From: Hericium rajendrae
Taxonomy: Eukaryota > Basidiomycota > Agaricomycetes > Russulales > Hericiaceae
Reading direction: 5' to 3'
Assembly: GCA_033439255.1 (NCBI GenBank)
Contig: CM065883.1
Coordinates: 496,001-560,000, forward strand
DNA: 64,000 nt
Below the pieces are notes generated by a model that saw nothing but the letters and a program-made list of their open reading frames with translations, had not been told where the DNA came from and ran no database searches. Below are positions 47,188 to 58,258 of the stretch, piece by piece. How positions within the stretch are numbered: position 1 is the stretch's first letter; the number at the start of each line of letters is the position of its first letter. Both the position numbers and the translations under genes were made by a program.

Positions 47188-47741
47188 GGTGTCAAATCAT
47201 CCCCATTCCTAATGACCGATTCTCGTTTGTAATCTCCACGCCTGGTCAGCATGTACATCACTAGCTAGCGGCCCGTGTGTTTCATGACCAAAATCATCCT
47301 GTATCTTATGTGTCCAATCGATTGACTGTAGGGCGCCTTACCTTTGTGCCATTGATGCCTGATGATAGTGCCCGCGCGTGTCCATTCCATATCAGCTTGT
47401 ATTGGGAAGGCGTTTATGATCTAGATCTTCTGTTGAACATTTTGACGTGGATTCCACACGTCGTAGCAAACCACGCTGTCGTCGCACCACGGCTGCAAAG
47501 GTTGCTGCGCCGGGGAGTTGGGAGGGAGATCGAATGGTCGTACGATGGATGAGGATGAATGAAAATGGGACGAGAGACGGCGCCGAAAGGGGAAATGTGG
47601 GACGGAAGAAGGGCCGGTGACGGAGGAGATCGGCGATGGATGCCGGGTGTGTCAGCACGGTCTTGACTGTTGCCTCCTCTCTCCGTCCGCACCCTGCACT
47701 CTCTTACCGCCGTCCCAATAGATTTGCTGACACACAATTCC
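47188..47741. other. Intergenic stretch
   Basis: About 550 bp between plus-strand genes, with overlapping short ORFs on both strands but no domain-like sequence. Nothing recognised. Confidence 0.35.
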
Positions 47742-48844
47742 ATGGCCGCCAGGTTTGTTCGTTTCCCTGCCCTTTCTTCCGCCCACCATCCTGCCCGTCA
47801 CGAACTTACGACGATGTTGCGGTGGAACAGGACCGCGTCCTTGATCATATCCCTCTTCGGGGCCTTCACGAACCTCATCTTTGCGCTTCAGCTTTTTGCC
47901 GTATGGAGTTCCTTCAAGTGGGAGACCGAGAGCGAGTGGGAGGGCTCTGTGGATTCGTGGACTGTCAATGGCGCCAAGGTCGTTGGCGGCCTTGCAGCTG
48001 CGTACTTCTTGACTGCGGCTGTGGCGAGCGCCGCTGGGTTCATAGGGATCGTCAAGGTGCGTTGTATCCGCCTCCGTTCGTCGCTCATTCATCCTGAGTG
48101 ACGGCGGTCAGGGTATCCCTAAATACGTTCGTTTCTACCGCGACTACTCGATCGCGGATTTCACTTTCTGCACCTTCACGACGCTCTTTGTGACCTACGC
48201 GTCGTGCCGCTACTACTCCGTGCGCACCGCCATCTGCGAGGAGTTCTCACGGCATGCGGATCTCATGCGCGACCTCGCAGAGATGGGCCTCAATCTGGAG
48301 AACTGCGAGCAGTGGTTCGAGCGGGCCGTCGTTGCGTTCGTCGTCGTAATGTTCATTGTTATTGTCATTAGGGTGAGAGTCGCACCGAGGCATGTTTGTC
48401 ATGATGGCTGACGGCGGGCGCCTTGTTCTCTAGCTGCACTTTGTGCTTGCGCTCACGAGCTATCACCGACAGCTCTCACGTCAGAGCGGTAGACTTCCCC
48501 TGTTCATCAGTTCGCGAAACCACAAGGATATGCAGCGCATCTATCTGCTGCCAAGCCCCACGTCGGCGACTCCGCCTTTGGGTTTCTGTTCTCAAGAGGA
48601 ACTTGGTGGTCTCGTGTATGCGCCCGTGCCGCTCCGGGATCTGACGGAGCGTGATGCGCGGGAGTTGAACGCGCGAGAGGCATGGGTGCGCGCCGAGGGC
48701 CGCCCTCCGCACCGGCACTCGCACTCACATTCGCACTCACACTCGCATTCGCATTCGCATCGGCATCATGGAACGGGGCGTATCGGATTGCCAATACGGC
48801 CGGATGAGGGCCTGCTCGCAGGCCACGAGAAGTTCAAGGATTGA
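47742..48844 (+). CDS. Four-helix membrane protein with a histidine-rich tail, function unknown
   Basis: Start chosen at 47742 because of its strong context (TTCCATGGCC); an in-frame ATG at 47814 is possible. Hydrophobic helices: SLIISLFGAFTNLIFALQLF, VVGGLAAAYFLTAAVASAAG, FTFCTFTTLFVTYASC and VVAFVVVMFIVIVIRLHFVL, in two pairs separated by a short loop (RFYRDYSIADF) and a longer loop containing EMGLNLENCEQWFERAV. The cytosolic-type tail has SGRLPLFISSRNHKDMQRIY and ends with a run of alternating His-Ser (about 48714-48770) that could bind metal. Two introns have clean GT..AG borders and no frame break is needed. I do not know the family's function. Confidence 0.75.
48712..48772 (+). repeat. 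Short tandem repeat coding for alternating His-Ser
   Basis: A CA-C/TTC-G type 6-base repeat (CACTCG, CACTCA, CATTCG variants) runs for roughly ten units in frame and encodes about ten His-Ser pairs. It sits near the C-terminus of the four-helix membrane protein. Confidence 0.8.
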
Positions 48845-49573
48845 TGGCATGATGTGGATGCGGCTCGGCGAGATTTGTTCAGTTTTTGGTATCACACTAG
48901 TTCACTCGTATCTATTGACATGGCATTGGGTTCTATTATAGCGCACATGGAGAGTCTGTCCCTTATTCCATTGTTCTTCTGTTGTAATGTACCGGTGCGC
49001 ATGACGCTCTGATTCTGTTCAAAGTTGCGTTGTTTCAGTCTGGGTGAAATGTGGGTGATGGTTTGCCGCAGGACGGCGAGTTTGTTGTTTGCCATGCCGG
49101 ACGTCATCGCCATCCTGTTTGGCCGAAAATACAACATCAAAAGTGACTCGCGACGCTTCCAGGAAGCGGCGGAGCTCGAATTCTGCATCCTGGGGCGATT
49201 TTTGCGAAAATCGGCCCACCAGCAATCGTGTACATAGTCCGGACAAATCAAGCCAGGCCAGCCGGAAGATGTCCAGCCGGGGGTCGTGGTGGCGGAAGAC
49301 ATGGCATTTCTTGATTATCCGGGGCTGGCGCGGGCGGTGGTCGAGATGGGGCTCGCCTCTCGACCCAGTCCTGCAGAAAATAAGAGAGAACAGCGGCTCG
49401 GGTCGATGACATAGTGCACAGAAGTTCCTGATGCATCAGAGTTTGTAGGCCGAGTGAGTCTGGCTGCGTTGCTGAGTCTGGAGCCTTCCCGTCCTGCTCC
49501 AGCTGCTATTTCTCCCTTCGTGTCGTGTGCAAAATTATCCTCCTTCTCTTCCGTCTACCATACCCTCGTCGAG
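48845..49573. other. Intergenic stretch
   Basis: About 730 bp between plus-strand genes. Small ORFs appear on both strands but overlap each other and have no domain character. The last 150 bp are pyrimidine-rich, as expected of the next promoter. Confidence 0.35.
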
Positions 49574-51735
49574 ATGGCCAAAACACGTCCCCGCTCGCCC
49601 TCTCCGGAACCCGAAAAGACGCTTCACGTCAAGAAACTCAAAACCGGCCATGTCTCGTCCACTTCAATCCTGCCATTCTCAGAGATCCGACAGAATGCTT
49701 TGCGTCCAATCTATTCGACCCAAGCAACATCCAGAGGCTCCACAACCTCTACAAGACGAGCGAGCCCTACAGATACACTCTCGTCGAGAAGCTCTTCCAG
49801 GATGAGCTTCTCATGAACGTGAAGGACGAGTGCTTGAGCGAGCTGCACTTCACCGAGAAGGAGACCGATATCTACAAAGTACGAGGGCATCTAAGCCCGC
49901 TGCCCTTGCCCCGATTGACCCTACCGTCTTGTTAGGTCCACCAGACCGGCGACCTTGCCTCGCTCTCGTACCTCACCGAATCCCAGATCGCTCTCCTTCC
50001 CCACATCCTCAAGCTCCGCGATGCCCTCTACTCCCCCACCTTCCGCACTTTCCTCCAAAAGGTCACAGGCTGTGGTGCCCTCTCCGGCATCAAGCAGGAC
50101 ATGTCCGTCAATACTTACAGGAAGGGCTGCCATCTCCTCAACCACGACGATGTGATTGGCACGCGTTGTATATCCTACATCCTCTACATGCCGCTGCCGC
50201 ACTACCAGGGCTGGCAGAAGGAGTGGGGCGGCGCACTCGAACTCTACCCCGTCGTCCCAGGCCCGAACGGCATTCTTGGAGCCCGAGCCATTTCCGACCA
50301 AGTCCATCCCGCCGAGCTGGAACCAGTTCATCTTCTTCGAAGTGCAGCCTGGCAGGAGCTTCCACTCCGTCGAAGAGGTTGTCGTCGGCGAGGGCGAAGA
50401 CGGCCGCCAGCGGCTGAGCATCAGCGGGTGGTTCCACACTGCCCAGCCCGGCGAAGAGGGCTACGAACCGGACGCTCCCACCATGGACGACATCAAAAGC
50501 TCGCGCGAGCAGCTTGTAAGTCCCCACCAGCGCACCCGCCTTCCCCTCTAACCACAGCCCCAGGCGTCGACCTCCACGCAGTTCAAATCATACCCAGAGG
50601 ACGCCGTCCCGCCGCTCCCCGACACCCCGCTGACCGAAGGCGAAATCACCTTCCTCTCCGAGTTCCTGAACCCCGTCTACCTGCAACACCGCACGATGAA
50701 AGCGCTCGCCGCGCGCTTCATCGAAGAGTCCTCCCTCGAGCTGCACGACTTCCTCTGCGCGCCGATCGCCGCGAAGCTCGACGCCGGCCTGCGCGAGCGC
50801 GACGCGCGCGACGGGCTCGGTCCCGACCGCGCCGCCCCGATCCCGCCGCACCGCGCGGGCGCCGCGCCAGACTCGGAGTGGGCCGTCACGGGCCCGCCGC
50901 ACAAGTGGCGCTACAGCGTGCTCGCGCCCGCGCGCACGGCGGAGGCGGTCTCGCCGCGCGCGGCGCAGGCGCCGGACCGCATCGTGCGCAGCCTGCAGGA
51001 CGAGCTGTTCGCGTCGCGCGCGTTCCGCGCGTGGCTGGCGGGCGTGAGCCGTTTGCTGCCGCTCGGCATGCGGCGGTCGCGCGGCGGTTCCGCCCGGGGC
51101 TCGATTATACGCTTGCGACGAGTGAGGCGAAGGAGGCGCGGCTGGACGTCGTGTTGGGGCTGACGCCGCAGATTGGCGGGGGCGAGGACGGGAAGGGGAA
51201 GGGGAAGGGGCCGGAGGAGGAGGAGGAGGAGGAGCCGTACGGGTGGGAGACGGGGGAGTGGGGCGGGTGGGAGGTGCGTTTTTTTTTTTTTCAAATTCTT
51301 GTGTGATTGGTGCTTCTACGACGGTGTTTCCTTTTTCTTAGTGCTACATGGCGCCGCACGACGAGGAGGACGACCCGGCGGTCTACCGCTCCGGCTCGCA
51401 CCGCAAGAAGGAAAATGGCGCCAATGGCCACGTCAACGGCCACGGCAACACGAACGGCAATGGAGCCAGCTCAAGCCGGAACACTGCCGCGAAGCACAGC
51501 CCTGGCAGCGACATCGTCATGGATGGCAGCGAGGACGAACATGAAGAGAAGACGAAGAGGAGGAAGACGGTACGCTACTGACGGTCCAGCCTGGCTTCAA
51601 TCGTCTGCTGCTGGTGCTGCGCGACGAGGGCGTCATGCACTTTGTGAAATATGTCTCTGCGGCTGCACAGGGCTCTCGCTGGGACGTCTGCGGCGAATAT
51701 GAAGTTGGCCTTGTCGAGGAGGAAGACGACAGTTG
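49574..51735 (+). CDS. TPA1: Tpa1/OGFOD1-type prolyl hydroxylase (2-oxoglutarate/Fe(II) dioxygenase)
   Basis: Hydroxylates a proline of ribosomal protein uS12 in related eukaryotes and is linked to translation termination accuracy. ATG 49574; N-terminal basic segment (KKLKTGHVSST), then FNPAILRDPTECFASNLFDP, SEPYRYTLVEKLFQDELLMN, SGIKQDMSVNTYRKGCHLLN, the metal motif HDDVIGTR, YILYMPLPHYQGWQKEWGGA, ELYPV, then NQFIFFEVQPGRSFHSVEEV with the distal His and ISGWFH. A second degenerate double-stranded beta-helix domain follows (FLSEFLNPVYLQHRTMKALA), with an acidic linker and C-terminus TVQPGFNRLLLVLRDEGVMH, stop 51733-51735. Frame changes at about 49660, 50277 and 51067. Confidence 0.88.
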
Positions 51736-51917
51736 ATCACTGCACTGTCCCACCCCCACCCCATCTCTCGTAGGTCCACACATTTGCTCACCGCAATCGC
51801 ATTCTGACAGGTCGCTCAGATAAATAAATAGTACTTTTAAGTCTGTAGGCCCGCAGATACGCGCCGATCTCCTGTAGATGTATTGCACGCAGTACATATG
51901 CCATGACAATCGTTATG

Positions 51918-53448
51918 CTAATCATCAAATGTGATCCTCTTGCCCTGACTGGGCACGATGGCGACCTGTTCTCGTTTAGCGAGCGCCAGTGCAGCGCCCG
52001 GCGCGGGGCGTGGCCGCGGCTTGCCCTTCCTGCGATCGTCCGCGCCACGTCTGGACTCATGACCGGGAGCTGTCTCGACGGTGGGTTCTGCGCCCACGGT
52101 GGGTCCAGACGGCGTCTGATCGTCTGCATCTTTTGGCCGCTTTCCATTCTGCTTCCCATCCTTCGCGTTGACGTGATGGCGGCCTCGGGTATCCTTGGTA
52201 TCGCTAGAGTGGCCCATTTTTGGTGGCCGAGGTCCGCCGCCGCCACGGCGGACGGCATCCGCGGAGGCATATTCGACGACCAGCTTGCGGCCGTCCATGT
52301 GGTGGTTTTTGGGGTTGATGAGCGCGGCCGTGGCGTGCTCGGTCTTCGTGAAGTCCACGAAACCGAAGCTAGAATCGTGGAGCGATCAGCACGAGGCCCA
52401 AAAAAATGGGCAAAACACGATGGAACGGACCCTTTGCACAGACCGCTGTCCTCGAAGGTGCCCAGGCGCAACTTCCGTATCCACACGTCCTTTTTTTCTA
52501 CGCCATTCTTCTCTGCGTCGTCCTTTCTGCGCCATCTGCTGCGGGTGCAGGCGCCGTGTTTTTCGGATTCCGGTGCGCCTCGAGCATTTCGCGGAGCGAC
52601 TTATCCGTCGTCTCGAAGCCGAGATTTCCGAAGAAAAGCGTCTGCGCCGGGGGCTGCTTTGGCTTGCCAGAATTTTCTGCGCGTATTTGGACGTGCCTGT
52701 CCCAGACGCGGCGGGCGTTACGTCGTCTGGGGCGCTCGCTGCCGCCGGACGGCCGGTGAAATCGTCGCCTGAAAACCGGGAGGATGAGCGACTGAAAGGA
52801 TTTGGCATGTTTAACGCACCGTCTTTGATCAGTAGCCGTCTGCCGTCAAGCGGCGACTCAGACATGGAAATCGCGACCAGCTTCGCATCGGGCGTGGCAA
52901 AGTCGACATACGCAAATCTAGTGCATAAAACCATTTAGTTCATACATGTACGGCGCGGACATAAGTTAAGAAGTGAGCACGCACCCCCGATTTTCCTTCC
53001 GTCCCCCGGGTCCGGGGGCGACCTTCGTGGGCATGTGCACACGCGTGATCTCGCCGGCGCCGTCGAAAAAGCGGCGCAGCGAGTCTGGCGTCGCCTTGAA
53101 CGAGAGGTTGCCGACCCACACGCTGTTCTGGCGCTTCGGCAGCTCGTCTGTGCGCTGCTTTTTTGCTGCGCTGCCCGGGGCCGCGGCAGGCTCGGGTGCA
53201 GCCTGCTTTTGCTGAGCGCGTTTTGCCTTGCGCTGGGCGGCATGGGAGAGGACGGGCTCTTCGTCTCCGTCTTCAGGTTGTGCGGCGTCTGGTGCGTCGG
53301 AGTCGGACGAGGCGTCGGATTCGGAGGGTTTTGGATCGCGTTTGCGCTTTTGTTTGCGCTGTGTGGTGGGAGCTGGGGATGGGGAGCGTGAGATGGAGGA
53401 CGAGGATTCGGAGGATGCGTCCGAGTTTGAGGAACTGGAGGAGGACAT
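51918..53448 (-). CDS. Nucleolar RNA-binding protein with two RRMs, Nop13-like
   Basis: Probable pre-rRNA-processing factor. ATG 53448 begins a long Ser/acidic stretch (MSSSSSSNSDASSESSS), then a Lys-rich region. RRM1: RNP2 VWVGNLSF, DSLRRFFDGAGEITRVHMPT, RNP1 GFAYVDFATP rebuilt across an intron, ending GRRLLIKDG. RRM2: RNP2 LFFGNLGFETTDKSLREMLE, VWIRKLRLGTFEDSGLCKGF with RNP1 GFGFVDF, MDGRKLVVEYASADAV. The tail is Gly/Lys/Arg-rich and ends GKRITFDD at 51918. Between ILASQ and QPPAQTLFFGN (about 52665) one base appears missing. The Nop13 call rests on two RRMs, an acidic N-terminus and the basic tail; another two-RRM nucleolar protein is possible. Confidence 0.8.
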
Positions 53449-53507
53449 GGTGTAGCGTACAAGTGAAAAGCAGCAGATTCGCACGGGGATCGTATGCAGC
53501 ATGCGAT

Positions 53508-53525
53508 CTTATCTGACAAGATAAG
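53508..53525. promoter_or_regulatory. Inverted pair of GATA sites
   Basis: CTTATC (53508-53513) and GATAAG (53520-53525) form a perfect inverted pair with a 6-base spacer, about 60 bp upstream of the Nop13-like ATG. Candidate GATA-factor site; function not shown. Confidence 0.35.
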
Positions 53526-53938
53526 CAGCGGCGTTCTCGCGGATCTCGCCATCTCGTTACCGAGTCTTCAACTTGTTTCGTCCCACCACCATCCTTGTAG
53601 CGTCGACTGCTCAGTCTTGTCAGACCAATCGCTGGTTGGATTATTCCTGAAGACAGCTCCTTCGGAATTCTCGTCCCGACGGGTTCCCGACGACCGCAGT
53701 CGAGCACTTTAATGAATGTGACGTGCATATGGCACCGCTGATGAGCCTCTTCTCTGGCCATCTTCTCACTCCCAGAACAAAAGTTTGCAGTGATCATCGT
53801 TTACAACGCAGTCGGATCTTTAGGTGCCTGTGAGTCCGTATCATGCTTTAGGATTCAGGCCGCGCAGTGTTCAGGTGGTGGTGGTTCGCCAGCAAGGCAT
53901 TGACGACATACGGAAGCTGTTATCACCGCAAGGCGGTT

Positions 53939-53947
53939 ATCTGATAA
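53939..53947 (+). promoter_or_regulatory. ATCTGATAA, match to the fungal iron GATA-factor consensus
   Basis: The 9-mer ATCTGATAA matches the ATCWGATAA site bound by the SreA/Urbs1/SRE family of iron-responsive GATA repressors. It lies about 945 bp upstream of the ferric reductase ATG. The match is seen; regulation is inferred from the neighbouring gene's role. Confidence 0.4.
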
Positions 53948-54582
53948 CCTAATAGGTTCTTTCCTTCTAACAAACCCGCAAGAGAAGACAGCACTTCCGC
54001 TTAAAGGCCTGCGCCTATAGGTGACCACCCTGCCAAGATCACATACGTTCCCACTGTCGACTGTGCACGCCATGCATCACCGACCTTCAATCCCCGAAAG
54101 GTTTATGGCGTATATTGTTTCCGAAAATCGGGGCGCATGGCGTTTTGGCATCTAGCTGTTGACAGTGTTTCGGTCAGTTCTGCATGGCGCGAAGCACACG
54201 TGTCGGGACCGCACGACGCGCCGTGGCAGCCGGCATCTTGTGACAATCGGTCATATACATTGTATGTGGCAGATTTTTCTCAGCAAACATACTTCTAGGT
54301 GACAAGAGAAGATGAGAACCAGTTGTCGACATGGCCACGCGGATGAGAAGGCTCAGCGGTAAGGGCTGCTTGCATCTTTCGGACCACTGAGATGGGCGCT
54401 GGCTAACAGTTTATCTACTGCGCATACCGCAGACCGACAAGATCAGGTCGCTGGACGATTATTTAGACCACCAGGAACTTTGCGCAACGATATGCATACT
54501 CCAGGACGTTGGCAAGTCTGCAAAATAACAAATCGGCGCAGGCGATCATGAAGGAACTGAGCAAGGTGAGCTTCAGAAGAAG

Positions 54583-54608
54583 GGTTGTTATCGGATAAGA
54601 TAGCAACC
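54583..54608. promoter_or_regulatory. Inverted repeat with GATA cores upstream of the ferric reductase
   Basis: GGTTGTTATC (54583-54592) and GATAGCAACC (54599-54608) are inverted copies with one mismatch, separated by GGATAA. The site contains three GATA cores in 16 bases and lies about 285 bp before the ferric reductase start. Confidence 0.4.
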
Positions 54609-54891
54609 CCAAAAGCTATTTTGGTCCCGACACCTGGCTTATCAGATTACGACAAATGTCCGTCGCAGTGCATGGTCAATCGAACAGTGTCGACCTCTCC
54701 GCTGAGCCTTTCCTCAAGAGGCTCTCAATTTCCGCACTGGCATGCAGCTGACGGATGTAAGGCACCTCTCGTCCATCCGCTCGTTCCGCTCCTGTGGGAA
54801 GAGCATTTTTTGCGATCGTTCTTAAGCTTGGCAAGGTGGACTTCGCCCTGGAGGTATCCCCATCCACCGCGTTGCTGGTTCTCGCTTAACA

Positions 54892-57238
54892 ATGTCTAAC
54901 GCTACTGCATCTGCAGCGGCAGCCGCTGCCTCCGTGAGTGCTCATCTTCATGCGATCAAGCATCGCGGAGAATTTGTGAGATGTCTTCTTCCGCATCTCC
55001 TCTATCCGGTTCTTCTGATCGCCCGTGTCATCGCAGGAATACCCGAAACAAGTGTGGTATCTGACGCTGAGTGCGCTCTGCCTTGCCACCCTCATCAACA
55101 TATCTTGCATCGCCTGGTCATGGGGACGAGTGCACCTGCGTTCGAAGTCCCAGCCCGTCAGCGAGGCTGCGCCCAAGGATGGTTTTCAATCGTCCGATCC
55201 CAGCAGCCATACTGACGGCGTCGAGGATCATTGCATTCCGCTGGCAAATCCCCCTTGGCACCACGTTCTCCATGTCCGTTTTCGAGGTGTTCATCAGCAT
55301 GATCTATATGTCCGCGTTGCTGATCTGGGAGTTCGTCCACAGTCAGTGCAGCTTTTGTTTTGCCGGTAGTAGCGGTTGACTCGCTGAGAATTGATTTTCA
55401 ATCACAGCGAACAATCTCGATCCGGATTTCTGGAGCAACAAGGCCGCCCATATCGCGGCTGCTCAGCTCCCGCTGCTGCCAGCACTTTCTTCCAAGAATA
55501 ATGTCATCGGATGTACGGACCCGCTTTATTCAAGTATTTGATTGTTAATTATTTTTTATCAAGGGTTGACTGGTATTGGGCACGAGAAGGTTGCTTTCTA
55601 GCCTCCAGATTATTTCTAAGACTGACATCGTTGTTAGCTTAATGTCTTGCATCGCGCCGTCGCTCGCTGCATTCTCGTCCTCATTTGGGTCCATCTTTGG
55701 GGAAGGTATGTGTTTCCTTTCTCTTGCATTATTTCCCCCATTCATTTCGTCTTGAACGTAGGTACCACATAGGGTAAGCGGACTTCCCCAGACGACAAAC
55801 AAGCATTCACCTGACCTTCCATTAGATTCACAGGCGTTGATGATATCTCGGTCTATGGATGGCAGCAACTTGGCCTCACTGCGGGTACAACGTACACTCT
55901 GATGGTTGTCCTTTCCATTCGTCCAATCCGCAAGATTTCCTACGAGTCCTTTTACCTCGTCCATGTCACGCTTGCCTTGTAAGTTCATCATATCAGCGGT
56001 GTTTCAGACATGTCTTACAGGCCATTATAGTGTCTTCATACTGATGGCCTACCTGCATGCAAGAGAGCCAGGGTAGGTTTCTTCGATCTTGCTCCTTCTC
56101 ATCTCCCTCATCTCTTATGTTCCAGCTTTGGGTCTTACATTTGGCCGGTCTGGGTCGTATGGGGTTTCGAGCGCCTCTCGCGTCTCTTGCGCTACATCGT
56201 CATCAACTTCATCCTGCGTCCCAAACATTCCCAAGCGAGCCTCTCGCTCGTCACGCCCGACTCCCTGCGCCTCACGCTCTACCGCCACTTCCCACTGGGC
56301 TGGCAGCCCGGGCAGCACGTCTTCCTCGCGTTCCCGGGCGTCTCGACCGTCCCCGTCGAGTCGCACCCGTTCACGATCGCGAGCATCCCGAGCGAGAACC
56401 TCCAGGAGGAGCAGGAGCTGACGTTCATCATCCGCGGCCGCGAGGGCCTGACACAGAAGCTGCTCGCGCGCGCAGCCGAGAAGGACGGCATCAAGGTGCC
56501 CGTGTTTGTCGACGGGCCGTATGGCGCGCCGCCCAACCTCGCGCCGTATACGACGTGCATCCTGGTCGCCGGTAAGCCGCAGCCGTTGTCGCGCGTGTAC
56601 GCTGCTGAGCGGGTGTGGTCTCAGGCGGGACGGGGGTGTCGTACACGCTGCCTCTGCTGTTGGACCTCGTCCGGCGCGTCCGGCGCGGGACCGCCGTCAC
56701 GCAGAAGATCGTCTTCGTCTGGGTCGTGCGCAACGGCGGTACGCCTTTCGCTTCTACCACGCACGTGCTCGTATAACTAATACACACCAGAATACGTCGA
56801 CTGGATCTCGGGCCCCCTCGCTGCGGCGCTGTCCTCCGCGCCCGCCTCGCTCGCCATCGACGTCAAGCTCTACGTGACCGGCGCGAACAGCGCGAACGCG
56901 AGCACGAGCCCCGAGCCCGACGCGGAGGCCAAGTCCGAGAAGTCGCGCTCGCAGGAGAGCGCAGAGCTCGGCGGATTCGCAGCGGAAAAAGGGCGGCCGG
57001 ACGTGCGGCTGCTGCTCGCGGCGGAGATCCGGAGTGCCGTGGGGCCCGTGTCTGTCAATGGTGCGTGGCGCATCGTGGTGTGCGCGGTGCTGGGCTGATG
57101 ACATGGGGCGCTTTAGTGTCGGGGCCGGCGTCGTTGACGAAGACGGTGCGCGCGTCGCTTGCGCATCTCGGTGCTGCTGTGGATGTGTTGAGAGGCGGTC
57201 CGACTGTCCATTTCCACGCTGAGCATTTCACGCTGTGA
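54892..57238 (+). CDS. Ferric reductase transmembrane protein (FRE/NOX-type flavocytochrome)
   Basis: Plasma-membrane metalloreductase that moves electrons from cytosolic NADPH through FAD and two hemes to extracellular Fe(III) or Cu(II). ATG 54892. Membrane helices include VWYLTLSALCLATLINISCI, TFSMSVFEVFISMIYMSALL, VLHRAVARCILVLIWVHLWG and SFYLVHVTLAFVFILMAYLH; the last two carry the paired His expected of bis-heme ligands. Then LGWQPGQHVFLAFPG, the FAD motif ESHPFTIASIPS, VPVFVDGPYGAPPNL, the NADPH motif VAGGTGVSYTLPLLLD, VFVWVVRNGEYVDWI, a Ser/Glu-rich insert, and a C-terminus GPTVHFHAEHFTL. A frame change near 55180 (KDG to FNRPIPAA) is the only break seen. About ten short introns. Confidence 0.88.
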
Positions 57239-57449
57239 CGGGCTGAGGTGTAAGTTTAGCTCTCAATGGAGGTATTAGACGTCTCGGAAAATGTATATGT
57301 AGAAAAATGCGTCTGCACAATTATCATCGGTTATACTCTAGATGTACCAGTGTCTGTGGCGATACAGAAATGCATGCACCTTCTATCTAACATATGAAAG
57401 ACGGGACAGATGGTCATACAGGAAAATAACTTATAGAACGAAGGGGAAA

Positions 57450-58258
57450 TCATGCAGAGGGCTGCGAGTGAGTCAGTGTGCTGACTTTTCGTTGAGCTTC
57501 CTCCTGCGCCTCTGCTTCGAGCTGACAAGAAACCCATCAGCCTATGCGTGTATGGGAAACAATCGAGGCACCTACCAGCTCGCGCCACGAATGGTCAACT
57601 GGACGATGTCTGGCAGCCTCCTCACGCTGCGAATGCGTTAAGATGCCCGCGGCGATCAAGATCCCAACGGTGAGACCCTGCGCCCACATACGAGCCTGTA
57701 CGACCTTCTGCGACGTAGACTGATGTCTAAACCGGCGGACATGTTAGCAAATATCCCCACTGGCAGAACGAGTGACTTTTACCTATCGCGCATGATGATG
57801 GCACCGGCGACGGCGATGCTGGCTGCCCAGCTTCCCAGAATAACTTTGTACTGGTTCTGGATCGCCCACTGACGGATCTTGTCTTTGGTGCCCAAGGACT
57901 CCCATTCAGATTCCTGCTTCGCTTTGGCGTTGTCGAGCAGGTCCTTGCTCGCGCCACGCCTAAGGCGAGGGTAAGCCATAGTCGTGAGCATGACGCAGAC
58001 GGCAGCTCACCAATTATGCGCCTCGTCGTATTCGAGTCCGCGGCGCTCGGTCTGGATGGCATAGGCCGGCGCGACAACGATGATGATGCCGAGTGCCTTG
58101 AGCGAAGGCGGCAGGTTGCGGTAGGTGGCGAATCTGCGGTGCGCGTAGATGGAGGCGGGGACGGAGACGGCAAGGCCGCCGAGGATGCCCTCGATGGCGC
58201 CCCGGAGCGAAGCGGCCTGCAGACCCTCGAGCTCTTCCTCGGAAACGTTGACCTTCAT
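57450..58258 (-). CDS. Rcf2-like respiratory supercomplex factor (HIG1 domain), copy B
   Basis: Second Rcf2-type protein of the window. ATG 58258: MKVNVSEEELEGLQAASLRG, AIEGILGGLAVSVPASIYAH, YRNLPPSLKALGIIIVVAPA, then after an intron RGASKDLLDNAKAKQESEWE, IRQWAIQNQYKVILGSWAAS, IAVAGAIIMRDRHQSTSQKV, the signature QKVVQARMWAQGLTVGILIA, VDHSWRELLEAEAQEEAQRK and a C-terminus ending SQPSA at 57450. Compared with copy A it has the same block order and spacing (RS/RN-LPPSLKALG, MRD-x-x-QS-x-SQKVVQARMW, DHSW). No frame break is needed. Start and length fit the Rcf2 family, and the opening MK(I/V) is typical. Confidence 0.87.

Larger units (their letters stand above)
53449..54891. other. Long divergent intergenic region, Nop13-like gene / ferric reductase
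   Basis: About 1.44 kb. It contains three GATA-rich spots (53508-53525, 53939-53947, 54583-54608) listed separately, and a possible small gene or remnant between 54331 and 54890: MATRMRRLS, then after a plausible intron TDKIRSLDDYLDHQELCATI CILQDVGKSA, and one base over NKSAQAIMKELSK, with further scraps VDLSAEPFLKRLSISALAC and VDFALEVSPSTALLVLA downstream. I cannot identify that protein. No transposon ends seen. Confidence 0.35.

Noticed and set aside
48712-48772. CRISPR-like or satellite array
   Set aside because: The 6-base repeat is in frame inside an exon and encodes His-Ser; there are no spacers.
53449-54891. Transposon insertion in the long gap
   Set aside because: No terminal repeats, target-site duplications or transposase/reverse-transcriptase motifs were found by eye.
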